Part shown: piece by piece, positions 28,538-37,725 of the stretch
Layout of the letters: every line of letters starts with the position of its first letter
How positions within the stretch are numbered: position 1 is the first letter of the stretch
Source of the DNA: JBFHFS01 sp041583495
GTDB taxonomy: Bacteria; Bacteroidota; Bacteroidia; Bacteroidales; Marinilabiliaceae
Length of the DNA: 64,000 nucleotides
Direction: 5' to 3'
Assembly: GCA_041583495.1 (NCBI GenBank)
Contig: JBFHFS010000005.1
Span: 1 to 64,000 of the forward strand
Program-made: the position numbers and the translations under genes
The notes under the pieces: generated by a model
Told to the model about the DNA's origin: nothing
Database searches by the model: none
Seen by the model: the letters and a program-made list of their open reading frames with translations, nothing else

Positions 28538-30775
28538 ATGGCAAAACAAAGCAAGTACAAACTGTTATTTATTATATTGATATTCTTTGGCTGCGGATTT
28601 GGTGCTGGGACATATGCTAGGGGAGATAATAGTGAAACCAACCATTCGCCCGAAAGAAAGGCAATTGAATTTTATATCGCAACTAATGGTTCTGCTTCAA
28701 ATAGGGGAAGTAAGTCTCATCCGTTTTCGTCGCTGGAGGATGCTAAAAAGGCTATCCGTCGGTTAAAAAATAAAAAACAGCTTCATGGTGGAGTAACTAT
28801 TTGGTTACGAGAAGGGATTTATGAATTGTCCGAGGGTTTTTCACTTCAAAAAGAAGATTCCGGGACAGAAGGTGAGGCTTTAATTTTCAGGGCCTATCCA
28901 AATGAAAAAGTGGTCCTTTCAGGCGGGAAAAAAATCAATCCCGATAAGGTCAAACCGGTCCTGCCTGATGCGGCACAACTCATTATTCAGAAAGAAGAGA
29001 TTCCTAAGATAAGAGAAATAGATCTGGCAGCACAGGGCATTTCCGATTACGGGACCAATCAGATAACCGGATTTCGCCGTCCATACGTCAATGCGGCAAT
29101 GGAACTGTTTATCAATGGGAAACCCTATCATTTAGCCAGGTACCCCAACAAGGATAAGGTTCTGATAAAACCTGAAGATGTCATTGACAAAGGGATGACT
29201 GATAAAAATGAATTCTATCCGGGAATTATCAGCTTTAATAAAGATAAAGTGGTGCAGTGGGGCGAGGCCAAAAGTTTAGCTGTATGTGGTAATTTTAGAT
29301 TTGCCTGGGCAACTGATCAATTAAGGGTGAAGAGTATTGAACCAAAATCGGGAGAAGTCAGATTTGCTGATTCTCACATGTTTGGCATCTCAGGAGGAAA
29401 GGAATGGAACCAATACTATTTTTTTAATCTGTTGGAGGAAATTGATGAACCCGGGGAATACTACATTGACCATCAGAAAGGGAAACTTTATTTCTATCCT
29501 TACACGGAATTGAAATCCACTGATACGATTTTGGTTTCGATGCTCGAGGATGCCTTGGTTTCGTTGAAAGGAGCCAGTTATACTCAATTTAAGAATATTT
29601 GTTTCGAGGCAGGTCGGGGAATTGGGATTTATATGGAAGATACAGAGCACAACAAAATCGAAAACTGCACCGTACGAAACATGGGTGTTGTCGGCATTTG
29701 TATTGGAATGGGAAGCAAACCCTCATCTATTTATCGCCATCCTGATGAGAAAAACCCATTTTATCCCGTTGAAAAAGTATCGGGTAGAATTGGGAGCCTT
29801 CATGAATTACTCTATGAAAACACCACTTTTAACCGTGAAGGAGGAAAGGACAATGGGATAATTAATTGCAAAATTGAAAACACAGGATGTGGTGGAATAA
29901 GTCTTGGTGGAGGTGACCGTTTAACCCTTGAGCCAGGAGGTAATTACGTATTTAATTGTGAATTTACTAATTGTGGCCGGATCGATTATTCGTATAAATC
30001 ACCGGTTAATATCAATGGTGTTGGAAACAGGATACAGCATTGCCAGTTCAATCATTGTCCGGCTACTGCCATATACATACATGGGAATAAACATCTTATA
30101 GAATATAATATCATCAGCGAGGCGTGTAAGTATATTGATGATCAGGGCGCAATCTATCTTGGTCGTGATCCTTCTGAATTTGGCAACATCATTCGATACA
30201 ACTTTTTTAAAAATATTGGTCATTTAGGAATGACAATGGCTGTATATTATGACGACGGAGCATGTGGGACACAGTTATATGGAAATGTGTTTTACAAAGC
30301 AGGTTCCCGGACAATTATGGTTGGAGGGGGAAGTTATAACCCGATTTATAATAATATTTTTATCGATTCTGAACTGGCCATCCATCTTGACAACCGACTT
30401 GATGGATGGTATAATTCAAGTCTTGCTCCGGGAGCTATTTTTGAAATACGTTTAAAAGAAGTGCATCACGTCAAAGCTCCTTACTCTGTCGCATATCCCG
30501 CGTTGGTAACTTATTTTAATGACCATCCCGAAATCCCTAAACATAACAATATTGAAAACAATGTTTTTGTAAATATTGGGCAGTTGAATAATGGGGAAGC
30601 CGAATGGGGGCCAATCCACGACAACAACCTTATTACCACTGAGGACCCTGGCTTCATGGATGCTTCAACCCTGAATTTTACTTTAATAGAAGGTGCTGAA
30701 GTTTTTGAAAAGCTTCCTGATTTTAAAGCCATCCCGTTTTCCGAAATAGGATTAATTAAAAAGATAACCAGATAA
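28538..30775 (+). CDS. Secreted right-handed parallel beta-helix protein, GH141-like
   Basis: A 745-residue protein with a hydrophobic signal (about residues 8-25). Same architecture as the protein at 10,139: entry motif FYIATNGSASNRGS with HPFSSLEDAKKAI, TIWLREGIYELSEG, a beta-domain ending YFYPYTELKSTD, then helix rungs (NKIENCTVRNMG, DNGIINCKIENTG, YVFNCEFTNCG, NRIQHCQFNHCP, NIIRYNFFKNIG, PIYNNIFIDSE). DDQGAIYLGRDPS and VYYDDGACG are Asp-rich turns that could hold catalytic residues. Overall identity to the other member looks modest, so the pair probably acts on different linkages. GH141 is the nearest family I can name; lyase activity is possible. Confidence 0.7.
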   Translation: MAKQSKYKLLFIILIFFGCGFGAGTYARGDNSETNHSPERKAIEFYIATNGSASNRGSKSHPFSSLEDAKKAIRRLKNKKQLHGGVTIWLREGIYELSEGFSLQKEDSGTEGEALIFRAYPNEKVVLSGGKKINPDKVKPVLPDAAQLIIQKEEIPKIREIDLAAQGISDYGTNQITGFRRPYVNAAMELFINGKPYHLARYPNKDKVLIKPEDVIDKGMTDKNEFYPGIISFNKDKVVQWGEAKSLAVCGNFRFAWATDQLRVKSIEPKSGEVRFADSHMFGISGGKEWNQYYFFNLLEEIDEPGEYYIDHQKGKLYFYPYTELKSTDTILVSMLEDALVSLKGASYTQFKNICFEAGRGIGIYMEDTEHNKIENCTVRNMGVVGICIGMGSKPSSIYRHPDEKNPFYPVEKVSGRIGSLHELLYENTTFNREGGKDNGIINCKIENTGCGGISLGGGDRLTLEPGGNYVFNCEFTNCGRIDYSYKSPVNINGVGNRIQHCQFNHCPATAIYIHGNKHLIEYNIISEACKYIDDQGAIYLGRDPSEFGNIIRYNFFKNIGHLGMTMAVYYDDGACGTQLYGNVFYKAGSRTIMVGGGSYNPIYNNIFIDSELAIHLDNRLDGWYNSSLAPGAIFEIRLKEVHHVKAPYSVAYPALVTYFNDHPEIPKHNNIENNVFVNIGQLNNGEAEWGPIHDNNLITTEDPGFMDASTLNFTLIEGAEVFEKLPDFKAIPFSEIGLIKKITR

Positions 30776-31047
30776 TTTAAGTCGAAATCCAGCTCAAAAA
30801 GTGTATACACCAAAGGTCCCATCATGCAACTCACTACCTTTTAATGGTTGGAAAGGAAGGCAGGATGTGTTTCAGGTATTAATAGGTAGTGGCGTGGGTC
30901 TAGAAGAAAGGGTTGAGCTGTTAAAAAGGATGTAGCCTTGATTCGATAAATAACACCAGTTGAGAAGAAAGAAGGTGAAATGACCGCGAAAAATATTTGT
31001 GAAAAGTCAATAACCCTAATTCGTGACCGACTAAATTTTAATTCATA

Positions 31048-32379
31048 ATGTCTATACGCAATTTTTGGTCAGAAAGTCAAAATGTATGTTTTGACCTTCC
31101 TTATAAGTTAATATTTTCGAGTGTGCTCCTGGTGGTGGTATCCTATTTGAATGCCCAATCCTCTGTATCCATGGCTATAGATCGAGCTAACAATGAGCTT
31201 TGGTCTCGATTTGTAGATCAATATGGAATAATTCACGATTTTGAAGGCGAGATTCCAACTCCGGAAGACTGTAAATTGGGAAGACCTAATGCATTAGGCT
31301 GGTTTGGGCCTATTGAGAATGGACCTTTTTTCACCGGTTTATATTTATCCGCAGCATGTGAAAGGGCACGTAGAAGTGGAGCTAAAATGGACAGAGATAA
31401 AGCTAAACTTCTGGCTGATGGGTTATTGAAATGCGCATCGGTTTCCGATGTGATGGGGTTCGTAGTTCGAGGAGTTGGGACTGATGGTCAATGCCATTAT
31501 CCTTTAGGATCCGTCGACCAAACAATTCCCTGGTGTCTTGGATTGTATCGCTATTTAAGGAGCGATATTCCTACTGTTTCACAACGTCAAATGGTAAAGG
31601 ATAAATTGACGGAGGTTACCAATGCTTTAGTGGAATTAGACTGGAAACTTCCATGTGATGGCCATTTCAGGGGAGAATTCCGTGGAGATTTAAAATCCAA
31701 AAATTATCTTGAAGTCACTGCATTTCTATTTGTTCTCCGGATGATGTTCCAGTTGACACAAGATCGTTCATGGCTTGAACGATACCAGACAGCTTTATTC
31801 GAGAAGCCCCGGGGATCCGTGGAACAACCCTCTTTATCCGACAAAACGCGAATAGAAATATGTTCAGCAGGTTACAGAATTGATAGTGTAATTTTTAATG
31901 GTAATATGGACAAAAGCGCACAATGGATTTACGTAAAAAATCAAATGGCCTTGGTTAATCTCATCGAATTGGAAAATGATGAAACTATCAAGGAGAATTA
32001 CCGTGCAGGGGTTATTCGAAATGCACAATATGCTTTTGAAGCCATTGGCGATTATAAAAAATTCAGTAATGATGACACAAAGGTTTTTGGAAATACTAAA
32101 TGGAGAGAGGGTTTTCCTCATTGGTTTCCCCAAATAACACAAGAAGATGCACAAAAACTTTCATCTATGGGGAACAAAGAAAAACTTGGTGAACGCAGAA
32201 GTTATGAAAGAAAGTTTATGACAAATCCTTTGGCTGCAACAGCAATCGTTGCTTTAGGTGGGGATACGGTAAATTGCGGAATTATTGAGCAGATAATTTG
32301 TCATTATGATTATTCTAAGCTAAATCTTTCTGAATTTTTTTTCGCAGAAGTGGCCTATTATTCAATTCCTTGTCACTAA
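31048..32379 (+). CDS. Secreted protein of unknown function, probable helical toroid
   Basis: A 443-residue protein with a hydrophobic signal near residues 22-36 (SSVLLVVVSYLNAQ). Sequence is mostly helical, with GWFGPIENGPFFTGLYLSAA, QCHYPLGSVDQTIPWCLGLYRYL and KNYLEVTAFLFVLRMMFQLT, spaced like the inner helices of an (alpha/alpha) barrel. I do not recognise the family. The conserved-looking acidic and aromatic residues (ENGPFFTG, DGHFRGEFRGD) suggest an enzyme or sugar-binding protein. It ends the plus-strand run before the minus-strand regulator pair; a convergent 256-base gap without obvious terminator follows. Confidence 0.45.
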   Translation: MSIRNFWSESQNVCFDLPYKLIFSSVLLVVVSYLNAQSSVSMAIDRANNELWSRFVDQYGIIHDFEGEIPTPEDCKLGRPNALGWFGPIENGPFFTGLYLSAACERARRSGAKMDRDKAKLLADGLLKCASVSDVMGFVVRGVGTDGQCHYPLGSVDQTIPWCLGLYRYLRSDIPTVSQRQMVKDKLTEVTNALVELDWKLPCDGHFRGEFRGDLKSKNYLEVTAFLFVLRMMFQLTQDRSWLERYQTALFEKPRGSVEQPSLSDKTRIEICSAGYRIDSVIFNGNMDKSAQWIYVKNQMALVNLIELENDETIKENYRAGVIRNAQYAFEAIGDYKKFSNDDTKVFGNTKWREGFPHWFPQITQEDAQKLSSMGNKEKLGERRSYERKFMTNPLAATAIVALGGDTVNCGIIEQIICHYDYSKLNLSEFFFAEVAYYSIPCH

Positions 32380-32635
32380 TAACTTTTCTGAAAAGTACAT
32401 GGGTTGTGTGTGGTGAAAATCAAAAGTCTTTTGGGGGTGATGAGTGGGTGAATTTTTACCGGAAAAAGGAATCTCATGCGCCCATTTAATTCATACCTTA
32501 GTTGTTTAGAGGGGGGCCCAGGTAGGTAAAACGGAATTAAGAAAGGGGTTTTGGGGCGAATAAGTAATTCGGACTGATGTCTTTTAAACCTTGAAATATC
32601 TGATGCGTTGATAATCTGGGTGAATTCTCTTTTTT

Positions 32636-33304
32636 TTATAGATATTTCGTTAATTCATGAAGGGAATTAATCTTGTTACCCTTGAAATCCGTCATGGAGT
32701 TCTTTCTGTCTAACCATATCCCTTTCATCCCTGCATTTAAGCTTCCCTGATAATCGAATTCATGAGAATTGCCTATATACATACAATCCGATGCAGCCTT
32801 TTGAACTTCATTTGCAGCAAGGGAAAAGATCTTTTTTGCAGGCTTTGAAAAACCTGTTTTTTCTGAAATAATTATAGGCTCAAAGAATTGAATGATATTG
32901 TTGTGCTCTAACTTAAAAATCTGGTCGGAATAAGTTCCATTTGAGATGACCCCCAGCTTGTATTGTGTCAGCATATTTAATGTTGGGATTGTATCGGGAA
33001 AAACAAGGCAGGAATTCAAAAAAACATCATGGTATGCCTGATATATTTTATAAGCTTCCTGTTCAGAAATATTTCTGTTGCCTGATTTCCAAAATTCCAC
33101 AATGCGGTAGGTTCTTTGCTGCTCAAGTGTGATTTTTTTTTCGAAATAGAGTGCTAAGTATTTATTGGTAATAGTTAACCATTTATGAAGGGTTTGTTTG
33201 TCGGGTGGATTATTGTTGTGTTGGATCCATAGTTTTTTTATTGCCTTCAAGTGTGCAGATTCACTATCAATTAACGTATCGTCTATGTCAAAGAAAATTA
33301 CCAT
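32636..33304 (-). CDS. HAD-superfamily hydrolase, probable sugar phosphatase
   Basis: A 222-residue cytoplasmic protein with HAD motifs: motif I FFDIDDTL (nucleophile Asp6, Asp8), motif II VISNGTYS, motif III Lys in GFSKPAKKIF, and motif IV YIGNSHEFDYQG, where the usual GD is GN although the second Asp is kept. A helical cap lies between motifs I and II (about residues 15-90), as in YjjG/MdpA-type phosphatases. It begins two bases after the stop of the GntR-type regulator on the same strand, so the two are co-transcribed. A link to the sugar metabolism of the regulon is inferred from that arrangement only. Confidence 0.8.
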   Translation of the reverse strand: MVIFFDIDDTLIDSESAHLKAIKKLWIQHNNNPPDKQTLHKWLTITNKYLALYFEKKITLEQQRTYRIVEFWKSGNRNISEQEAYKIYQAYHDVFLNSCLVFPDTIPTLNMLTQYKLGVISNGTYSDQIFKLEHNNIIQFFEPIIISEKTGFSKPAKKIFSLAANEVQKAASDCMYIGNSHEFDYQGSLNAGMKGIWLDRKNSMTDFKGNKINSLHELTKYL

Positions 33305-33306
33305 GG

Positions 33307-34338
33307 CTAAAATGTGCTTCTTCTTATTAAACGAAAATTACATCTAACCTTTTTAAATGATTTTTCCAAAATCATTTTAGCTGCAAGTTCCCCCATTTGT
33401 TTAAAATCTGTGGAAAGCACAGTGAGACCATCCAGGATTATTTCATTTATAGGAGATTCGTTATATGAGATAATGCCTACGTCTTCACCTATTTTACAGC
33501 CTTTTTCTTTTGCTGCACGAACAAGTTCTATAAGCTCCGTGTCGAGCTGGCTGTTCAAAATTAGAAAGACTTCCTGTTTTTGAATTTTATCTGCGCTTAA
33601 TTTATTGTGAAATTGACATTTTATCTCGTTCTGCAAACAGAATCGTTTAATGCCTTCTTGAATTATTGGAGCATACATGCTTCCCGGCATGGAAATTATA
33701 TTCAATTGGTTAAACTTTTTTAATTGATTAACCCCTAGCAAAAGACCGTCAAAAACATCGTGTCCAAAGTCTTGGTATACCGCTCCGTAATTCCCCGGGA
33801 GTTTTTCTATGTTTCTATCTAGTAAAATAAGTTTGCGGTTTGGTATTTTTTTTAAGGTTTTGACCACCTCTTTTTGAATATTGTTTTTTAGTGGGAAATG
33901 TGGAGTAATGATGTAATAATCAAAAACATCCAGATTTTCTTCAATAAACTCCTTGAACAATTCAAAATCCTGATTGTGCAAGCGGATAGTTATTTCTGCC
34001 GTCTCTCCAATTGTTGTCAAAAAAGAGCTGTATAAAACTTGTTTGTAGGTGCTTATCTTATCAAATAGTAAAAGGATTTTTATCTTTTTGGGCTCATTGT
34101 TGGTAACAAAAAAACCTTTTCCATGAGAAGAATCAATAACACCCTTTTCCCGGAGAATAGAATAGGCCTTTTTTACCGTTTCTTTTGAAATTTCTAATTC
34201 TTGTGATAGTTCATTCATAGAAGGGATAAAGTCCCCTTCTATATATTTTTTCTGATCTATTAAAGTCTCTATCCCTTTAATAAGCTGTTTGTATACAGGC
34301 TCTTGAGAGCTTTTGTCGATTTTTATTTTGGGTTCCAT
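33307..34338 (-). CDS. GntR-type transcriptional regulator with LacI-like sensor domain
   Basis: A 343-residue protein. The N-terminal winged helix-turn-helix (about residues 8-75) has EPVYKQLIKGIETLI, SMNELSQELEISKETVKKAY and GVIDSSHGKGFFV. The C-terminal ~260 residues form a periplasmic-binding-protein-like sensor, including VGIISYNESPINEI. Such regulators bind DNA as dimers and release it on binding a sugar. The gene is divergent from the second SusC gene. Between them is an ACACCACAC/GTGTGGTGT inverted repeat that recurs at two other promoters in the window, making it the natural operator. A broken copy of this gene's 5' end lies at 44,658-44,717. Confidence 0.88.
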   Translation of the reverse strand: MEPKIKIDKSSQEPVYKQLIKGIETLIDQKKYIEGDFIPSMNELSQELEISKETVKKAYSILREKGVIDSSHGKGFFVTNNEPKKIKILLLFDKISTYKQVLYSSFLTTIGETAEITIRLHNQDFELFKEFIEENLDVFDYYIITPHFPLKNNIQKEVVKTLKKIPNRKLILLDRNIEKLPGNYGAVYQDFGHDVFDGLLLGVNQLKKFNQLNIISMPGSMYAPIIQEGIKRFCLQNEIKCQFHNKLSADKIQKQEVFLILNSQLDTELIELVRAAKEKGCKIGEDVGIISYNESPINEIILDGLTVLSTDFKQMGELAAKMILEKSFKKVRCNFRLIRRSTF

Positions 34339-34371
34339 ATGAATTCACGTGTGAAAAAAGATAAAAAATTA

Positions 34372-34450
34372 TTGTGAAATAAAAAAAAGTGTTTTAAATT
34401 GCACCACACCACACAACAGTAGTCCTAGGTACTTTGTTGTAGTGTGGTGT
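34372..34450 (+). promoter_or_regulatory. Promoter and GntR operator of the second SusC operon (site 1)
   Basis: TTG at 34,372 and TAAATTG at 34,395 are 20 bases apart, fitting the Bacteroidota -33/-7 pattern. Right after the -7 box comes the operator: arms ACACCACAC (34,406-34,414) and GTGTGGTGT (34,442-34,450) with a 27-base spacer. The position over the start of transcription suggests repression. The divergent regulator gene starts at 34,338, so the site may also control it. Spacing and arms are shared with site 2. Confidence 0.75.
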
Positions 34451-34474
34451 AAATATAATATAAAACTCAATCTT

Positions 34475-37400
34475 ATGAAACCAAAACTTAAATCGCATTT
34501 TTTGTGGTGCTTTGTTCAAAGGCAAAAAATCATGTTGCCTTTGGTAATTTTTATCTTCTTTGCCGGACAAAGTGTATTGGCTCAAAATCATTCAGTTTCA
34601 GGAAGTGTAAAAGACAATTCGGGCGTATCAGTTCCCGGGGCAACTGTTGTAGTTAAGGGAACAACAACAGGAACGGCTACTGATGGAAATGGAAACTATT
34701 CACTCGGAAATATCCCTGCAGATGCAATCCTGCAATTTTCATTTGTGGGGATGGAGACACAGGAGATCCCTGTTGAAGGGAGATTTACCATTAATGTTAC
34801 CATGGCTGAAGATGCCATTTTTATTGAAGAGGTGGTAGCAATCGGATATGGCACTATGCGTAAAAAAGATTTAACAGGATCTGTTGCTTCAGTTGGCGGC
34901 AATACTTTGAAAAACATACCTGTTTCTTCAGCTGCTGAAGCATTATCGGGAAGGCTTGCCGGTGTTCAGGTAACCCAAACAGAGGGGGGGCCGGATGCAG
35001 AGATCGTCATCCGAGTACGCGGTGGTGGCTCTATCACCCAGGATAATTCTCCTTTGTATATTGTGGATGGCTTTCCTGTCGATGATATTAAAAATATTGC
35101 ACCCACAGATATTGAATCAATTGATGTATTAAAAGATGCCTCATCCACTGCTATTTATGGTGCAAGGGGGGCTAATGGGGTTATTCTGATCACTACAAAA
35201 GGGGGAACAGTAGGGAAAGGTAAAATTAGTTTTAACTCCTATTATGGGGTGAAAAAAATTCTCAAAACATTGGATGTTTTGGATCCCTATGAATATGTGT
35301 ATTGGCAATGGGAATTAAGTAATTATCAGGTTGCTACGGAGAGACGATTTGGAGCGTATGAAGATTTCGTTTTGTATAAACAAATGAAAGGCACAGATTG
35401 GCAGGATGAGGTTTTTGGTCGTTATGCCCCAAGCATGTTTAATAATCTAACTTTCAGTGGAGGAGACAAATCATCAAGATATAACATTAGCCTGGTCAGA
35501 AATGACGAAGAATATATCATGATTGGTTCGGGTTATGAAAGGACAAATCTGACCCTTAAAACGTTTCACCAGGTCAATAATTGGTTATCATTGGATTTGA
35601 ATACCAGGTTATCAGATAAGCAAACAAAAGGTGCAGGAACTTATGATAATGGGTTATTACTGCATGCCCTACAATATCGTCCTGTAGCGGGGTTTAGTGA
35701 GTTTGTGGATGCGGGATTATTAGAAAACCCTGAAGATTACGATACGTATAATGCAGATAATTATAATCCGGTTGGATTAACAGAAAATACAGAACGGAGA
35801 ACGAATTCCACATTGTTGAATATTAGCGGTGCAGCCAATATAAAATTCACAAAAAATTTAACTTACAGGTTAAGTTATGGATACCAAAAAGTAAATAGTA
35901 AAAGTGATACATTTTATGGTCCATACACAGGACAGGCAGCATCAAATGGTAAGCTCCCACTTGCATACAGATCTCTAATGGAGAATAAAAGTTACAGCCT
36001 GGCAAATACACTAACATTTCAGAAGAAAGGGTTGGTCCCAGGACATAATTTGTCTTTATTATTGGGCCAGGAAATGACATATTCTCAAAGTGTATTAACC
36101 AGTCTTTCAGCCAAATTTTTCCCTGAAAATATTGATTCAGACGGTGCTTTTAATATGTTTCAATTAGGAACTAATAATCCGATCAGCTTGTATACCTATC
36201 CTGACAATAAATTGGTATCCTTTTTTGGACGTATAAACTACGATTTTAAAGGAAAATATTTATTGGCCGGAACTGTCAGGGCTGATGGCTCCAGTAAGTT
36301 TGCCCCGGGCAACCAATGGGGGTATTTCCCATCAGCATCATTTGGCTGGAGGGTTTCGCAGGAGCCTTTTATGAAGAACACAGTAAACTGGCTTTCTGAT
36401 TTAAAGTTAAGGGCTTCTTACGGTGCTTCAGGGAATAACCGGATTTCAGATAATGCATGGCAAAAAACTTTTTCTATAGGATCTAGTGCTTTAGCTATAG
36501 GTGGGACAGAGGATCAATCCGTATATTTAATTCCAAATTCTATTCTTTCCAATTCAAAATTGAAATGGGAAACGACCATATCCCGAAATATTGGTATTGA
36601 TTACGCTCTCTTTAAACAACGAATTTCAGGGTCTTTAGATTTATATAAAAACAATACCAAAGACCTTTTGATCTCTGCTACAATTCCATCCAATACCGGG
36701 TATACCAAACAATGGCAAAATATAGGTGAAACATCAAACAGAGGGCTGGAATTTGTTTTAAATACCGTTTTTGTTCAGAAAAAAGATTTCAGTCTTTCAG
36801 CTTCCTTTAACATTGCCTTTAACAGGAACAAAATAGAAAACCTTGGAGAAGCAAAAGAATGGATGGAATCATCCGGTTGGCCCTATTCATATATTTATCT
36901 GGAAGACTTCTTGGTAAAAGAAGGTAGCCAGGTAGGTGAAATGTACGGGTATGAAACTGATGCGGATATGTATTATTCCTTTGATGATTTTAATTACGAC
37001 CCGGAAACAGAATCTTATACATTAAAAGAGGGAGTGCCGGATGATCATGAAATAGTTACACCTGCCCGGTTTTGGCCAGGAACCCTAAAACTGGTGGATC
37101 AAAATGGAGATGGAGTGGTCGATAAAAATGATAAAAAGGTTATTGGTAATGCCAATCCCAAACATACCGGAGGATTTAGTCTTAATGCCCAATACAAAGG
37201 ATTTGATATGTCGGCTCTTTTCAACTGGGTATATGGTAATAATATAATGAATGCAATGAAGATACAATCTACCGGAGGATATTATTATACTTTAAGGAAT
37301 ATGCTTAATATGGCAAGTTCGGATAAGAGATTTACCTATTATGACCAAGGAACAGGAGAACTGGTTAGTGACCCGGTTGCACTGGCCGAAATGAACAAAG

Positions 37401-37714
37401 ACAAAACCATGTGGAGTACTGTAACTTACTCTCGTTATCCGGTTGTGCATTCCTGGGCAATCGAAGATGGTTCATTTTTACGCTTAAGTAACTTAACGAT
37501 TGGTTATTCTATTCCGGATGAAATACTGAGAAAACTAAGAATTCAAAAATTACGTGTTTATGCCACTGCATCTAATTTATGGACCTGGACAAAATATTCT
37601 GGATATGACCCTGAGGTAAGTACCAGGCGCAGTACCCCCTTAACCCCTGGAGTTGACTGGTGTGCATATCCAAAAAGCCGTATGGTAAATGTTGGTATTA
37701 ACCTTGAATTTTAA
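34475..37714 (+). CDS. SusC-family TonB-dependent receptor without STN domain
   Basis: I start at the ATG at 34,475; the upstream in-frame GTG lies inside the operator. The 1080-residue protein has a signal peptide (LPLVIFIFFAGQSVLAQ), a CarboxypepD_reg-like domain (about residues 40-120; GSVKDNSGVSVPGATVVVKG), a TonB box EEVVAIGYGT, a plug (SPLYIVDGFPVDD; DASSTAIYGARGANGV) and a 22-strand barrel. Unlike the SusC at 20,057 it has no STN domain, which fits control by the divergent GntR-type repressor instead of a sigma relay. It imports glycan fragments across the outer membrane with the SusD encoded 11 bases downstream. Confidence 0.93.
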   Translation: MKPKLKSHFLWCFVQRQKIMLPLVIFIFFAGQSVLAQNHSVSGSVKDNSGVSVPGATVVVKGTTTGTATDGNGNYSLGNIPADAILQFSFVGMETQEIPVEGRFTINVTMAEDAIFIEEVVAIGYGTMRKKDLTGSVASVGGNTLKNIPVSSAAEALSGRLAGVQVTQTEGGPDAEIVIRVRGGGSITQDNSPLYIVDGFPVDDIKNIAPTDIESIDVLKDASSTAIYGARGANGVILITTKGGTVGKGKISFNSYYGVKKILKTLDVLDPYEYVYWQWELSNYQVATERRFGAYEDFVLYKQMKGTDWQDEVFGRYAPSMFNNLTFSGGDKSSRYNISLVRNDEEYIMIGSGYERTNLTLKTFHQVNNWLSLDLNTRLSDKQTKGAGTYDNGLLLHALQYRPVAGFSEFVDAGLLENPEDYDTYNADNYNPVGLTENTERRTNSTLLNISGAANIKFTKNLTYRLSYGYQKVNSKSDTFYGPYTGQAASNGKLPLAYRSLMENKSYSLANTLTFQKKGLVPGHNLSLLLGQEMTYSQSVLTSLSAKFFPENIDSDGAFNMFQLGTNNPISLYTYPDNKLVSFFGRINYDFKGKYLLAGTVRADGSSKFAPGNQWGYFPSASFGWRVSQEPFMKNTVNWLSDLKLRASYGASGNNRISDNAWQKTFSIGSSALAIGGTEDQSVYLIPNSILSNSKLKWETTISRNIGIDYALFKQRISGSLDLYKNNTKDLLISATIPSNTGYTKQWQNIGETSNRGLEFVLNTVFVQKKDFSLSASFNIAFNRNKIENLGEAKEWMESSGWPYSYIYLEDFLVKEGSQVGEMYGYETDADMYYSFDDFNYDPETESYTLKEGVPDDHEIVTPARFWPGTLKLVDQNGDGVVDKNDKKVIGNANPKHTGGFSLNAQYKGFDMSALFNWVYGNNIMNAMKIQSTGGYYYTLRNMLNMASSDKRFTYYDQGTGELVSDPVALAEMNKDKTMWSTVTYSRYPVVHSWAIEDGSFLRLSNLTIGYSIPDEILRKLRIQKLRVYATASNLWTWTKYSGYDPEVSTRRSTPLTPGVDWCAYPKSRMVNVGINLEF

Positions 37715-37725
37715 TTGACTGAATT

